DNA of 64,000 nucleotides from the NCBI RefSeq assembly GCF_002163585.1, contig NZ_CP015579.1, positions 3,968,001 through 4,032,000 of the forward strand, written 5' to 3'. A model generated the notes under the pieces. The model did no database searches. It was not told the DNA's origin and saw only the letters and a list, made by a program, of their open reading frames with translations. Positions 1 through 10,100 of this stretch are shown piece by piece. The translations under genes were made by a program, and so were the position numbers. How positions within the stretch are numbered: the stretch's first letter is position 1; the number at the start of each line of letters is the position of its first letter. This DNA is from Tatumella citrea. Lineage in GTDB: Bacteria; Pseudomonadota; Gammaproteobacteria; Enterobacterales; Enterobacteriaceae.

Positions 1-159
1 CGGCAACCGCAACCTATCTGATTGGCTAACCCGGCAGAGCCAGTCGGTCAGACCCGTGTCAGGTCATAAAAATCAAATATTTATTTTACAACAGATTACC
101 CTAATGGTATCAGGTACTTATCTTTTTAATGGACGAAATAACCTACCGGGGTCTCTGTA

Positions 160-879
160 ATGAAATTACGCTTGTTAGCCTTATCGCTCTGTATTGCATC
201 TGTAGTAGCACTTCAGCCTATAGCACAGGCTAAGGATACGGTTCCCGCCACAACGTTGTATCAGGGAATTACTGCTGCTGAATTATCTCATCAGCAACCT
301 GTTCACTGGGTCTCGGTGGCTCAGATCAAAAACAGCCTGCAAGGCCGCCCGCCGATCGCAGTTGGCTTTGATATTGATGACACCGTGCTCTATTCCACCC
401 CGGGATTTTATCGCGGCCAGAAAATGTTCTCTCCCGGCAGCGACGATTATCTGAACAACCCGCAGTTTTGGGAAAAAATGAACAATGGCTGGGATGAATT
501 CAGCATACCGAAACAGGTAGCCCGACAACTGATTTCTATGCATTTGCAGCGGGGAGACCAGGTGTACTTTATTACCGCCCGCACGCCGACCAAAACCGAA
601 ACCGTCAGCCGGATTCTGCAACAGGACTTTACTATCCCGCAGGACAAAATGAATCCGGTTATTTTTAGTGGATTCCGCCCGGGGCAAAATACCAAAGTCA
701 GCTGGATTAAACAGAAAAACATCCGGATTTACTACGGTGATGCTGACAGCGATATCACTGCGGCCCGCGAAGCCGGTGCGCGTGGTATCCGTGTGTTACG
801 TGCCAGTAATTCTTCTTATTTGCCGTTGCCGAAAGCAGGTGATCTTGGAGAAGAAGTGATCACCGACTCTGAATACTGA
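160..879 (+). CDS. aphA: Class B acid phosphatase/phosphotransferase AphA
   Basis: Periplasmic non-specific phosphatase that dephosphorylates nucleotides and other phosphomonoesters, normally a Mg-dependent homotetramer. The 239-residue protein has a signal peptide of about 24 residues ending in AQA. The HAD nucleophile motif DIDDT has its key aspartates at about residues 71 and 73, and the acidic motif [10 protein letters not shown] lies near the C-terminus. Similarity to E. coli AphA is close over the whole length, including the conserved end ASNSSY...SEY. The ATG follows a weak ribosome site (ggggtct). A short GATCCT/AGGATC inverted repeat overlaps the stop codon but has no T-tract. The gene stands alone; its E. 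coli neighbour tyrB is not visible. Confidence 0.95.
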   Translation: MKLRLLALSLCIASVVALQPIAQAKDTVPATTLYQGITAAELSHQQPVHWVSVAQIKNSLQGRPPIAVGFDIDDTVLYSTPGFYRGQKMFSPGSDDYLNNPQFWEKMNNGWDEFSIPKQVARQLISMHLQRGDQVYFITARTPTKTETVSRILQQDFTIPQDKMNPVIFSGFRPGQNTKVSWIKQKNIRIYYGDADSDITAAREAGARGIRVLRASNSSYLPLPKAGDLGEEVITDSEY

Positions 880-1182
880 TCCTGAGCATAACTGAGGATC
901 AAGGCCAGAAACGAGGTTGATCCTCAGATTCAGGGCGGTAATAAGAAAAATGTCTTAACCGACTGGCGATACTCAATGTCCGCCACCTGCTGCCAAATTT
1001 TGCACCAATCCACGACAAAACCTACGTGGAGACTGGGATCAGCTGCGCCCCGTCTCAGCGCACCCGCACTACCTTAGTGCTATGATTTTCCGGCAAATCA
1101 GCACTCTGAATTAATCACTTGTTGCCCCGGTCTGCGCCGCACAGGATGCCCTGAGACGGTCAATCACCCGGAGGCTAAACAG
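880..1182. other. Intergenic region aphA to MFS gene
   Basis: About 300 bases without a supported gene. It holds copies of GATCCTCAG-like inverted repeats just after aphA and, at the far end, the ribosome site cggagg about 8 bases before the MFS start codon. No convincing promoter pair or RNA gene was recognised. Confidence 0.5.
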
Positions 1183-2406
1183 ATGAAGCACAGAACATTC
1201 CTGAATCATCCGCTGTTCGCATTTATCCTGCTCTACCTTGGTTTTATGATCTCCTATGTTGATCGTAGCGCCATCTCTTTATCACTGGCGCACATTGGTA
1301 AAGATTTTCATATGGGCCCGGCGGAGCTGGGGGTGGTACTGAGTGCATTTTATCTGGGATATGCGGTCATGCAGATTCCGGGGGGCTGGCTGGCTGATCG
1401 TTTCGGCAGTAAAGCCGTCATTATTATTTCCATTGGTTTATGGTCACTGTTTACCGTGATGACTGGCTTTGCCTGGTCGCTTACCTCACTGTTGTTGATT
1501 CGTTTCCTGTTTGGTCTGGGAGAAGGTGGATATCCCTCTTCAGCAATGAAAGGCATTGCAGAGCTGTTCCCACGTGATGGCCGGCCTAAAATGTCGGGTT
1601 TTCTGATGTCGTCAAATTATGTGGGAAGTTTTGTTGCCCCTCTGATTATCGCGCCACTGATTATTGGCCTGGGATGGAGGAATGCATTTTTTGCCATCGG
1701 TATCGCAGGCATTGTATTTGCAGTCATCTACCTGCTGGCTGTCCCGCGCAGTGCGACATCCGCTCAACCGGCCATCGCCCGCCAGCGGGTCGGAGCCGCA
1801 GAGCTACTGCGTATGCCATTGCTATGGAAGATTGTGATTGTCTGGTTCTGTCTGAGCATGGTGAATAAAGGCCTGGACGCCTGGATGCCAATGTATCTGC
1901 TGACTGCGCGAGGGCTGGACTTAAAGACCGTTGGCTTTCTGTTACCACTGCCGTTTATCTCGGCCAGTATTGCCACTGCGATGGGCGGCTGGCTGATGAC
2001 TCGCTGGTTTGACGGGCGGGAAAAGGTACTGATGACACTGAGCTGTGTACTTACCGGCATCTTTATTTTCGGTATGTACCAGGCTCATACCACTACCGAA
2101 GTCATTGTTTTCCAGACCATTGCTTACTTCTTTAAATCTTTTGTGTTCTCAGTCGCTTTTGCCCTGCCAGCCAAAATTCTTTCACAACGCTTAATCGGCA
2201 CCGGCATCGGCATGGTTAACTTTGGCGGACAGGCGGCAGGATTTGTCTCTCCACTGGTCATCGGGTTAATAGTCTCAGCCACCCACAGTTATCAGAATGT
2301 ATTCCTGTTCCTGCTGGGGGCAATTGCTATTGCGATAGCTACTGGCATGACCCTGAGCGGGAGCAAAATCCGTGAAGTACAGCTGGCTAATGCCCATGAA
2401 GCCTGA
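1183..2406 (+). CDS. MFS transporter, anion:cation symporter (ACS)-like
   Basis: Inner-membrane major facilitator of 407 residues with about 12 hydrophobic segments. The N-terminal half has the family signature G(G)WLADRFGSK between helices 2 and 3 (about residues 66-76) and the helix 4-5 pattern RFLFGLGEGGYPSSAMKGI, typical of the ACS group that imports organic acid anions such as glucarate, galactonate or tartrate. It is the first gene of a same-strand block with a LysR regulator, an amidase and D-serine dehydratase. Inference: it imports the amidase substrate or the product degraded by DsdA, replacing the GntP-type permease DsdX of E. coli. The substrate cannot be read from sequence. A good ribosome site (cggagg) supports the start. 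Confidence 0.85.
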   Translation: MKHRTFLNHPLFAFILLYLGFMISYVDRSAISLSLAHIGKDFHMGPAELGVVLSAFYLGYAVMQIPGGWLADRFGSKAVIIISIGLWSLFTVMTGFAWSLTSLLLIRFLFGLGEGGYPSSAMKGIAELFPRDGRPKMSGFLMSSNYVGSFVAPLIIAPLIIGLGWRNAFFAIGIAGIVFAVIYLLAVPRSATSAQPAIARQRVGAAELLRMPLLWKIVIVWFCLSMVNKGLDAWMPMYLLTARGLDLKTVGFLLPLPFISASIATAMGGWLMTRWFDGREKVLMTLSCVLTGIFIFGMYQAHTTTEVIVFQTIAYFFKSFVFSVAFALPAKILSQRLIGTGIGMVNFGGQAAGFVSPLVIGLIVSATHSYQNVFLFLLGAIAIAIATGMTLSGSKIREVQLANAHEA

Positions 2407-2489
2407 TGCATACAGGCAATACTGAGATGAATATTACACCGTCCGTTCCGTTACACTGTCGTTTTCCTCATCAGGAGAGCCTCTCACTT

Positions 2490-3398
2490 ATGAATGCCAG
2501 AATTCTTAGTGACACTGCCGTACTGTACTTTATGCAGGTAGTGAACAGCGGATCGATCAGCGAAGCTGCCGCGCGGATGCACGTGGTTCCTTCTGCGGTC
2601 AGCCGGCAAATTAGCCGGCTGGAAAATCAGCTGGCGACACCGTTATTTGATCGCCAGCCACGTGGTGTGACACTGACTGCGGCCGGGGAGTTACTGGCGG
2701 GGTACGCCCGCCGGACATTACTGGACGCCGCACAGGTCACCAATGAGATACAGTCGCTACGCCATGCCTCTGAACTACGGATAAAACTGGCCTGTACTCA
2801 GGGGTTTGCCTCACATTTTCTGCCGTTTGCCATCGCCGGATTTCGCCAGACAGTACCGCAAAGCACTTTCCTGCTGCAGGTTGCTTCTGCCCGCGAAGTC
2901 ACCCGACAGGTGCGGGAGGGTGAAGTCGATATTGGTTTCAGTTTTAGCCTGGGCGCAACACGGGATATTAATGTGGTTTACAGCCAGCCCGCTCCTTTGC
3001 TGGCCTTGGTCGCGCCCGATCACGCCCTGGCAGGACGATCTGAAATCTCGTTGCGTGAACTGGTCAGCTACCCACTGGCATTACCCGGATTTAATGCAAC
3101 GCTACGTCAGTTGCTGGACATTTACTGCAGTCGCCAGGGGCTTAATTACCGCAGTGTTCTGGACTCCGATAATCTGGACACTCTGGCTCAGTTTGCCATC
3201 TCCGGTGCTGCCGTGACCTTTGGTGGCGAATTATTTGTCCGCCATTTATTGAAAAGCGGCGCTCTGGCAGAACTCAACGTTCCGGAGCTTAAAGAAAATC
3301 ACCGCATCATTGAAATTCAGACGCTGGCCAGCAGGCCGTTGCCCGAGGCAATCAGCCGGTTTATTCAGCATATCAGTAAAGTCATTGCCAGCGGCTGA
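2490..3398 (+). CDS. LysR-family transcriptional regulator (amidase/dsdA block)
   Basis: About 302 residues. The N-terminal helix-turn-helix (about residues 5-65) has the LysR pattern SGSISEAAARMHVVPSAVSRQISRLE followed by LFDRQPRGVTLTAAG; the rest is the effector-binding domain. The reading frame extends back to 2406, touching the MFS stop codon. The ATG at 2490 is preferred because the domain starts right after it and aggag lies about 13 bases upstream; 2427 is an alternative. It does not resemble E. coli DsdC, although it lies in a block with dsdA. Unusually for LysR regulators it is co-oriented with the genes around it, so it may sit inside the operon it controls. Confidence 0.85.
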   Translation: MNARILSDTAVLYFMQVVNSGSISEAAARMHVVPSAVSRQISRLENQLATPLFDRQPRGVTLTAAGELLAGYARRTLLDAAQVTNEIQSLRHASELRIKLACTQGFASHFLPFAIAGFRQTVPQSTFLLQVASAREVTRQVREGEVDIGFSFSLGATRDINVVYSQPAPLLALVAPDHALAGRSEISLRELVSYPLALPGFNATLRQLLDIYCSRQGLNYRSVLDSDNLDTLAQFAISGAAVTFGGELFVRHLLKSGALAELNVPELKENHRIIEIQTLASRPLPEAISRFIQHISKVIASG

Positions 3399-3475
3399 AC
3401 CGCATTTTTAACGCTCAGAGGGCAGCTTTGCCCGTGACTGTGAGCATCAACGCTACGTATCAGGGAGAACCCATT

Positions 3476-5008
3476 ATGTCCGATTTTGACGAACTGGCAG
3501 ATAAAAGCGCTACCGAGCTGAAGCAACTGATGGATACCCGTCAGGTGGCACCGACGGAAGTCCTTGAATCCTGCATCCGGCGTATAGAGATGCTGAACCC
3601 GAAGGTGAACGCATTTTGCGCCACCTCCTTCAGTCAGGCCCGCGAAGAAGCTCGTCAGGCAGAAAAATCGATAATGCGGGGCGAGCAGGGAGGATTGTTA
3701 CGTGGTTTACCTATCGGAATCAAAGATCTGGAAGAAACCGGTGGTTTACTGACGACCTACGGTTCCCCTTTGTTCCGTAATAATCTGCCAGACAAGGATA
3801 ATGAGCTGGTTCGCCGCTTACGGGGAGCCGGAGCAATTATGGTCGGCAAAACGAATGTGCCTGAAATGGGAGCCGGAGCAAATACCCGTAATCCTGTATG
3901 GGGAGCCACCGGTAATCCGTTTAATCCGTTACTCAACGCAGGAGGCTCGTCCGGGGGTTCAGCCGCTGCGCTGGCGACGAACATGGTTCCGCTGTGTAGT
4001 GGATCAGATACCGGTGGGTCATTACGCATCCCTGCCGCAAAATGTGGTGTTGTCGGGCTGAGAACCTCTCCCGGACTGGTGCCCAGTGAACGAAAGTTAC
4101 TGGGCTGGACCCCGATTTCGGTGGTGGGTCCTATGGGCAGGACGGTTGCAGACACCTGGTTGCAACTGGCAGCCACTACCGGGCTTGCCAGTAATGACCC
4201 GTTAAGCTATGAGACAGCATTTCCATCCAGCCTTACCGGTCAGCCGCCGGTCAGCTTATCTTCCCTGCGCATTGGCTATACCGAAGATTTTGGCGTCTGC
4301 GAAGTGGACGACAATATCCGCCAGGTGTTCAGAAGCAAAATAGAGAAACTGAAAGGAGTCTTTGCCTGCTGCGAGGAAGTGGAAGTCAGTATGGAAAAAG
4401 CGCACCACTGTTTTGATGTGCTGCGTGCCGAAGCATTTGTTGCCAGCCTGCAGGCCGCCTACGACAAAGATCCGGAATTACTGGGTCCGAATCCACGGGC
4501 CAATTATGAAATGGGCATCAAAATGACCCTCAAAGATTGTGTGCAGGGAAATGCAGAGCAGACCCGGATTTTTCGGGACTTCCAGAAACTGTTTAGCCGC
4601 TATGACCTGATTTTGTCCCCGGTCACGCCGGTGTCCGCGTTTCCCTGGGAACAGCCTTATCTGGAGTCGGTAAACGGCGTGCCGCTGGATAATTATTATC
4701 GCTGGCTGGCACTGACTTATGTGGTTACCCTGGCGACGAATCCGGCGCTGTCGTTACCTATGGGAATGGATCATCAGGGAATGCCTTTCGGCATGCAGGT
4801 GATTGGTCGGTTCCGTGGCGATCTGGAACTAATGCTGGCTGCGCAGGAAATTGAGAATTACTGTGAGGCCCACCCGGAACTTAAACGCCCGCGGGCGGAT
4901 TTGCAGGCTCTGCTATCCAGCCAGGTCAATTTACTCAGCCCGGTGACACATCCACCACTGAGTGATGCCCATTATGCTACAGTCACGGACAGTGCCCCGG
5001 CAGTTTAA
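3476..5008 (+). CDS. Amidase-signature family hydrolase
   Basis: Probable cytoplasmic amidase of 510 residues. The amidase-signature triad Lys-cisSer-Ser is present: K83 in GIKDLEETGG, S158 in GGSSGGSAAA and S182 in GSDTGGSLRIPAA. The spacings of 75 and 24 equal those of GatA. An upstream TTG at 3428 keeps the frame open, but the ATG at 3476 has agggag at good spacing and begins at the usual point of the family. It lacks the GatB/GatC context of the tRNA amidotransferase, so it is not GatA. About 25 bases separate it from dsdA, suggesting translation from one message. Inference: it releases a D-hydroxyamino acid or another product used by the neighbours. The substrate is unknown. Confidence 0.88.
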   Translation: MSDFDELADKSATELKQLMDTRQVAPTEVLESCIRRIEMLNPKVNAFCATSFSQAREEARQAEKSIMRGEQGGLLRGLPIGIKDLEETGGLLTTYGSPLFRNNLPDKDNELVRRLRGAGAIMVGKTNVPEMGAGANTRNPVWGATGNPFNPLLNAGGSSGGSAAALATNMVPLCSGSDTGGSLRIPAAKCGVVGLRTSPGLVPSERKLLGWTPISVVGPMGRTVADTWLQLAATTGLASNDPLSYETAFPSSLTGQPPVSLSSLRIGYTEDFGVCEVDDNIRQVFRSKIEKLKGVFACCEEVEVSMEKAHHCFDVLRAEAFVASLQAAYDKDPELLGPNPRANYEMGIKMTLKDCVQGNAEQTRIFRDFQKLFSRYDLILSPVTPVSAFPWEQPYLESVNGVPLDNYYRWLALTYVVTLATNPALSLPMGMDHQGMPFGMQVIGRFRGDLELMLAAQEIENYCEAHPELKRPRADLQALLSSQVNLLSPVTHPPLSDAHYATVTDSAPAV

Positions 5009-5032
5009 TCCCCCCGGGAAAAGGAGATGGTT

Positions 5033-6361
5033 GTGGAAAAAACGCTGTACGGTAAAACTCTGGCTGACTGGCAGCAAAGCCTGCCGTTACTTACCCCATT
5101 GATGGCAGGAGAGCCGGTGGTCTGGGCCAACCCTGCCCTGGCCCCGTTCAGGGAGGCTCTCGCCGATATACCACTTACGGCGAGTGATGTGGAAGCGGCC
5201 AGCGCCCGGCTGAAACGTTTTGCTCCCCTGCTGGCGCAACTGTTTCCTGAAGTTGCTGCTGCGCAGGGAATTATTGAATCTGAACTGGTCAGGGTACCGG
5301 AATTCGCCGCCGCATTGACCCAACGCTATTCACTGGCAGATATCCCACAACTGTGGCTGAAAAAAGACAGCCATTTACCCATTTCCGGCTCAGTGAAGGC
5401 GCGTGGTGGTATCTATGAAGTATTATTCAATGCTGAACAGCTGGCTATCCGGCATGGTCTGCTTAGCGTGACGGATGACTACCGGCGACTGGCCGATGAA
5501 ACGTGCCGCCAGTTGTTCAGCCAGCATAAAATTGCCGTTGGCAGTACCGGAAATCTGGGGCTGTCTATTGGCATTGCTGCTGCCAGACTGGGATTTGCGA
5601 CCACCGTGCATATGTCTGCAGATGCCCGGCAGTGGAAGAAAGACAAACTCCGCAGCCATGGCGTCACCGTCATTGAATATGCAGGGGATTATGGGCTGGC
5701 CGTTGAGGAAGGACGCCGACAGGCAGAAGCCGATCCTCGCTGCCATTTTATTGACGATGAAAACTCATCCACACTGTTCCTGGGTTATGCAGTCGCCGGA
5801 GAGAGGTTGAAAGCTCAACTGGATGCTCTGCAAATCACCATCGATGCACAACACCCATTATGTGTTTACCTGCCTTGCGGTGTGGGTGGTGGCCCTGGCG
5901 GTATCGCTTTCGGGCTGAAACTGGCCTTTGGCGATCATGTCCATTGTTTCTTTGCTGAACCCACCCAGTCACCCTGCATGCTGCTGGGAATGGCCAGCGG
6001 ACTGCATGAAGCAATCTCGGTGACCGATTTTGGTATCAGCAATCACACCGCTGCTGACGGCCTGGCAGTCGGCCGTCCTTCCGGGTTTGTTGGCCGTTCA
6101 ATGCAGAGAATGATTTCCGGTTGTTATACCGTGCCGGATGAAGAGTTATTCAGCCTGCTGCGTCTGCTGGACAGCACAGAACATCTGCAGTTGGAACCTT
6201 CCGCCCTGGCAGGAGCACCCGGAGTGGCCCGAATCACGAATGCTAACTTCCCGGACATTCAGTTTGAACATGCCATGCATCTGGTCTGGGCAACAGGTGG
6301 CGGTATGGTACCGGCTGAAGAAATGCAGCACTATCTTGCCACTGCAGAGCAGGCGCAGTAG
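5033..6361 (+). CDS. dsdA: D-serine dehydratase (D-serine ammonia-lyase)
   Basis: PLP-dependent enzyme converting D-serine to pyruvate and ammonia. It matches E. coli DsdA along its whole length. The PLP lysine lies in [14 protein letters not shown] (K122 counted from the GTG start), the phosphate loop is GSTGNLGLS and the glycine loop [10 protein letters not shown]. The frame begins with ATG at 5027, but the ribosome site aaaggag directly touches that codon; GTG at 5033, six bases further, has proper spacing and is preferred. The E. coli partners DsdX and DsdC are not present. It is instead the last gene of an MFS-LysR-amidase-dsdA series and ends before a strong hairpin. Confidence 0.93.
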   Translation: MEKTLYGKTLADWQQSLPLLTPLMAGEPVVWANPALAPFREALADIPLTASDVEAASARLKRFAPLLAQLFPEVAAAQGIIESELVRVPEFAAALTQRYSLADIPQLWLKKDSHLPISGSVKARGGIYEVLFNAEQLAIRHGLLSVTDDYRRLADETCRQLFSQHKIAVGSTGNLGLSIGIAAARLGFATTVHMSADARQWKKDKLRSHGVTVIEYAGDYGLAVEEGRRQAEADPRCHFIDDENSSTLFLGYAVAGERLKAQLDALQITIDAQHPLCVYLPCGVGGGPGGIAFGLKLAFGDHVHCFFAEPTQSPCMLLGMASGLHEAISVTDFGISNHTAADGLAVGRPSGFVGRSMQRMISGCYTVPDEELFSLLRLLDSTEHLQLEPSALAGAPGVARITNANFPDIQFEHAMHLVWATGGGMVPAEEMQHYLATAEQAQ

Positions 6362-6402
6362 AACCCCTGTCTGAGCGGGCAGCCTGGCTCACGGATAAAG
6401 TC

Positions 6403-6434
6403 ACGACACCACCGGTAACCCCGGTGGGTGTCGT
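6403..6434. terminator. Bidirectional hairpin between dsdA and LysR gene
   Basis: ACGACACCACCGG pairs with CCGGTGGGTGTCGT (one bulged G) around a five-base loop, between two convergent genes. It has no long T-tract, so efficiency is uncertain. Confidence 0.55.
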
Positions 6435-7345
6435 TAGCCATTGAGAGCTGTTGAGTGCTGTTCGGGGAATATCCTGGCGGTCAGATAATCCACTAAGGCA
6501 CGGACTTTCGGGGACGGATATTTGCTTGCCGGCCAGAGAATATGAAAAGTGCCGGGTCGCTGTACCTCTCCGGCCAGCACATGACAAAGCTGCCCGTTCT
6601 TCAGATGCTCAGCAACCGAGTAATCGGGTAGAAATGCAATCCCCTTGCCCTGCAGTACCAGACACAACCGTGTTTCGATATTATTACAAATCATTGAAAG
6701 TGGAAGCTGTAACTCAGGGGCTCCGGCAACACGGGGTAACGGCCAGATATCCAGCTTGCCACTCTGCGGAAACCGAAAATGCAGACACCGGTGGCTTATC
6801 AGATCCGCTGCAGTCCGGGGAACCCCGTTTTCGGCCAGATAACCAGGGGATGCCACCAGCACAGACTGAAAGTGTCCCAGTTTCCGTGCAATCAGCCTTG
6901 AATCAGCAGGGGTTCCGGTCCTTATTACCGCATCAAAACCTTCGTCTATAACGTCAACCAGTCGGTCGGTGAAATCCAGATCCAGTTCAATATCCGGGTA
7001 ATCACTCATAAACTCACCCAGCACCGGCAAAAGCAAAGAGCTGACCAATGGCAGGCTGACTTTTAACCGTCCACGAGGAGCCGCAATGGCATTTACCAGT
7101 TCCTGCTCTGCGGCCTCAATCTCCGCCAGGATACGCCGGCTGCGCTCAAGTAACATTGCACCTTCGGCCGTCAGAGTGACACTGCGGGTACTGCGGTGAA
7201 ACAACCGGACTCCGAGCTTTTCTTCAAGTCTGGAAATACTCTTACTGATAGCTGAGGACGATACTCCGGACAACCGTCCGGCCTCCACAAAACTACGGGT
7301 TTCGGCAACCTGCACAAACACTGAAAATCCGGCCAGACTATCCAT
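6434..7345 (-). CDS. LysR-family regulator divergent from MFS efflux gene
   Basis: 303 residues. The N-terminal winged helix-turn-helix reads FVEAGRLSGVSSSAISKSISRLEEKLG followed by LFHRSTRSVTLTAEG, and the effector domain follows. It belongs to the large group of small-molecule-responsive LysR proteins often found beside transporters (AaeR/DmlR-like). The ATG has gggag about 8 bases upstream. It is transcribed away from the MFS gene at 7593, and a perfect inverted repeat lies 17 bases upstream of its start. Inference: it represses itself and controls the pump. The inducer is unknown. Confidence 0.88.
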   Translation of the reverse strand: MDSLAGFSVFVQVAETRSFVEAGRLSGVSSSAISKSISRLEEKLGVRLFHRSTRSVTLTAEGAMLLERSRRILAEIEAAEQELVNAIAAPRGRLKVSLPLVSSLLLPVLGEFMSDYPDIELDLDFTDRLVDVIDEGFDAVIRTGTPADSRLIARKLGHFQSVLVASPGYLAENGVPRTAADLISHRCLHFRFPQSGKLDIWPLPRVAGAPELQLPLSMICNNIETRLCLVLQGKGIAFLPDYSVAEHLKNGQLCHVLAGEVQRPGTFHILWPASKYPSPKVRALVDYLTARIFPEQHSTALNG

Positions 7346-7361
7346 CAGGTACTCCCGATTA

Positions 7362-7377
7362 ATGACATTTTTGTCAT
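7362..7377. promoter_or_regulatory. Inverted repeat, candidate LysR operator
   Basis: ATGACA-tttt-TGTCAT, a perfect 6-bp dyad just upstream of the LysR gene in the divergent LysR/MFS region. It contains a T-N11-A spacing typical of LysR sites. Assignment to this regulator is inference from position. Confidence 0.45.
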
Positions 7378-7592
7378 CAGATTACTGAAGTCTACCCTAC
7401 TTTTTCCGCAGACAGAATCAGCTCATACTGAACACCAGCCAACACAATAAATATAACTATCTGTTTTTATTTTAAATTCATATCAGAAACCCGAGGCAGC
7501 CATATGACATTGCTATATCAGAAGATCCGTATTCCCGGGCCTCAGCAGGCGAATATCAATATCTCCGGTAGTTACTTAAGGAAAACCAATTC

Positions 7593-8804
7593 ATGAGTAC
7601 TTCAAAGCAGAAATCTGTCTCCGCATTTGCAGACTCCGTCGCCACTGAGGCTCCGCTGCCACGGGAGCCTTTAATCGCTCTCGCCATGGCCGCCTTCATT
7701 ACCATCCTTACCGAAACCTTACCGGCCGGTCTGTTACCACACATTGCCAGTGGCCTCAGGATTTCAGAAGCACTGGCAGGTCAGTTAGTCACCATTTATG
7801 CTGCTGGTTCATTGCTCACTGCTATACCGCTCACTCTCGCCACTCAGACGTTACGGCGCCGCCCTTTATTGCTGGCGGCGATTGCTGGTTTTGTGATTGC
7901 CAATACCGTCACCACACTGTCAGAAAATATCGGGCTTACCATGGCGGCACGGTTTGTGGCTGGCATTTCTGCCGGACTGGTCTGGGCGCTACTGGCCGGT
8001 TATGCCGCGCGAATGGTTCCTGACCATCAGAAGGGGCGGGCTATTGCGGTTGCGATGGCCGGGGCGCCACTGGCCCTGTCACTGGGAGTGCCGGCCGGAA
8101 CATTGCTTGGCAACATGATTGGCTGGCGCTTATGTTTCGCAGCAATCACCCTGCTGGCTGGAGGTTTGATGGTATGGATACAACTCAGGGTTCCGGATTT
8201 TCCCGGCCAGACCAGGACCGCCAGACTTTCTGCAGGGCAGGTGCTACGAATGCCCGGCATTCGCCCTGTTCTGTTTGTGATTCTGACTTTCATCTTGTCA
8301 CATAACATTTTGTACACCTATGTTTCGCCCGTTCTGTCTCATGTCGGACTGGCAGAACATACCGGAAAGGTGCTGTTTATCTTTGGTGTGACTTCGCTTA
8401 TCAGCATCTGGATCGTCGGCTGGCTGATCGACCATCATCTTCGCCGGCTGACACTGGCGGTCCCGTTGCTGTTTGGAATAGCCGTCGTGGTTCTGGCTCT
8501 GTCAGGTCATCATGCATTGATGGTCTACGTTGCTGCTGCGGTCTGGGGGCTGGCACTGGGAGGGGCGGGAACGCTGTTTCAGACGGCATTACTCAAGGCT
8601 GCGGGGAATGCCGCGGATATCGCTCAGTCTATGGCGGTGACTGCCTGGAATATCGCTATTGCCGGTGGAGGATTAACCGGAGGTATTCTGCTTAGCCAGT
8701 TCAGTGTTGCCGCTTTTCCGGCCGTGATACTGGTGTTACTGCTGGCCGCACTGGTGGTGATTGGCTCAGCAAAAAAACACAGTTTTCCGGCCACGGGGCA
8801 GTAA
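7593..8804 (+). CDS. MFS transporter, DHA1 drug-efflux type
   Basis: 403-residue inner-membrane protein with about 12 helices. It begins LIALAMAAFITILTETLPAG and has the DHA1 motif RFVAGISAGLVWALLAGYAARM in helices 4-5 (motif-C-like LALSLGVPAGTLLG follows), as in AraJ/YdhP and related exporters. The start ATG follows aagga at about 10 bases. It is divergent from the LysR gene at 6434-7345. A clear paralogue lies at 48152-49339, where it is paired with a TetR repressor instead. Likely a proton-driven exporter of small molecules; the substrate is unknown. Confidence 0.87.
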   Translation: MSTSKQKSVSAFADSVATEAPLPREPLIALAMAAFITILTETLPAGLLPHIASGLRISEALAGQLVTIYAAGSLLTAIPLTLATQTLRRRPLLLAAIAGFVIANTVTTLSENIGLTMAARFVAGISAGLVWALLAGYAARMVPDHQKGRAIAVAMAGAPLALSLGVPAGTLLGNMIGWRLCFAAITLLAGGLMVWIQLRVPDFPGQTRTARLSAGQVLRMPGIRPVLFVILTFILSHNILYTYVSPVLSHVGLAEHTGKVLFIFGVTSLISIWIVGWLIDHHLRRLTLAVPLLFGIAVVVLALSGHHALMVYVAAAVWGLALGGAGTLFQTALLKAAGNAADIAQSMAVTAWNIAIAGGGLTGGILLSQFSVAAFPAVILVLLLAALVVIGSAKKHSFPATGQ

Positions 8805-8841
8805 CCCGACAATACGGATCACACTATCAGAAAACAGAAAC

Positions 8842-8875
8842 AAAACCGCCCGCAGACAGCGATATCTCCGGGCGG
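8842..8875 (-). terminator. Terminator of corA
   Basis: On the minus strand CCGCCCG pairs with CGGGCGG across about 16 bases and is followed by TTTTG. It lies between the convergent MFS gene and corA. A second hairpin (GGGCAAC...GTTGCCC, about 8900-8930) lies between it and corA. Confidence 0.6.
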
Positions 8876-8937
8876 TGATGAGTGAACGGCAAACAGGAGG
8901 GCAACCACAAAAATACTGTGTTGCCCGGGCAGGCAGT

Positions 8938-9888
8938 TTACAGCCAGTTACGCCGTTTAAAGTACAGATACGGTGCCAGTGCCGCCAGAATCATCAGCAC
9001 AATCGCTCCGGGATAGCCAAAGCTCCATTTCAGCTCCGGCATAAACTCAAAGTTCATCCCGTAACTGGAGGCAACCAGAGTTGGCGGCAGGAATACCACC
9101 GACACTACCGAGAAGATCTTAATGATCCGGTTTTGCTCAATGCTGATAAAGCCCATCGCCGCCTGCATCAGGAAGTTAACCTTCTGAAACAGCGATTCGT
9201 TGTGCGGTAACAGTGATTCGATATCGCGCAAGACTTCACGGGCCTGCTCCAGCTGGTTGGCCGGCAGACGCGCTTTCCTGACCAGGAAGTTCAGAGCCCG
9301 CTGGGTATCCATCAGACACAAACGCACTTTCCAGCCGATATCTTCCAGTTCCGCCAGTCGTGACAGGGCTTCGTCGTACTCTTCTCCCTGCTGACCTTCC
9401 ATAATGACGCGGCTTAACTTCTCCAGCGCGGTATAGATGTTTTCAATCTCATCCGCCAGCTGTTCAATTTTGGTTTCAAACAGATCCAGCAATAACTCGA
9501 AAGCATTACCGTCGATCAGCGTCTGATTACGGGCCCGCATACGGTAAAGCCGGAATGCCGGCAGTTCACGTTCACGCAGGGTAAACAAGCGACCGTCGCG
9601 AATGGTAAAAGCGACCGTGGCATTACCTGCATGGTCATCTGCATCTTCGAAAAAGAAGAATGAGTGAATATGCAGTCCGTCTTCATCTTCAAAAAAACGT
9701 GCTGAGGCTTCGATATCCTCCAGCTCAGGACGGGTCGCCAGGCTTTGCCCTAACTGTTCCTGAACATATTCACGTTCCTGTTCTTCAGGTTCAATCAGGT
9801 CAATCCAGACTGAGGAAGTGAGTGTATTGTCATCACTTTCCATTTCCAGACGGGTTAACCGATTTTCTTCCAGTTTAAATGCACTCAG
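8938..9888 (-). CDS. corA: Magnesium/cobalt/nickel transporter CorA
   Basis: Inner-membrane Mg channel, a homopentamer with a large cytoplasmic funnel and two C-terminal helices. At 316 residues the length equals E. coli CorA. The gating signature YGMNF lies in the loop between the two transmembrane helices, and the protein ends FKRRNWL. The frame stays open to 9981, but the ATG at 9888 gives the conserved start [13 protein letters not shown] leader of about 275 bases separates the start from the candidate promoter at 10169-10197 and contains a short ORF (see corL). Confidence 0.97.
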   Translation of the reverse strand: MSAFKLEENRLTRLEMESDDNTLTSSVWIDLIEPEEQEREYVQEQLGQSLATRPELEDIEASARFFEDEDGLHIHSFFFFEDADDHAGNATVAFTIRDGRLFTLRERELPAFRLYRMRARNQTLIDGNAFELLLDLFETKIEQLADEIENIYTALEKLSRVIMEGQQGEEYDEALSRLAELEDIGWKVRLCLMDTQRALNFLVRKARLPANQLEQAREVLRDIESLLPHNESLFQKVNFLMQAAMGFISIEQNRIIKIFSVVSVVFLPPTLVASSYGMNFEFMPELKWSFGYPGAIVLMILAALAPYLYFKRRNWL

Positions 9889-10100
9889 CATAGCAGTACG
9901 TACTCCCCATATCTGACAGGATGGGACAAGGCTGTACACCGCAGGAAAAACCGATGATTGGCACAGCAGGCGCCCGAACACGATAAATCACAGATGTGAC
10001 AAATCAGTGCTGGCTCAAATGACGATGATTTACAGAGAGTCACCGATAACCGCCAGGGCTACCGGTAAAAAGAGGTTGCCTTAGCGGGGTTGCCTGTTGT

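Noticed and set aside
3..29. Possible C-terminal end of an upstream gene (ATATYLIG then stop)
   Set aside because: Only eight codons are visible, with no recognisable family, so it cannot be told from a chance open frame.
3428..3475. TTG start for the amidase
   Set aside because: No ribosome site precedes it, whereas the ATG at 3476 has agggag and fits the family start.
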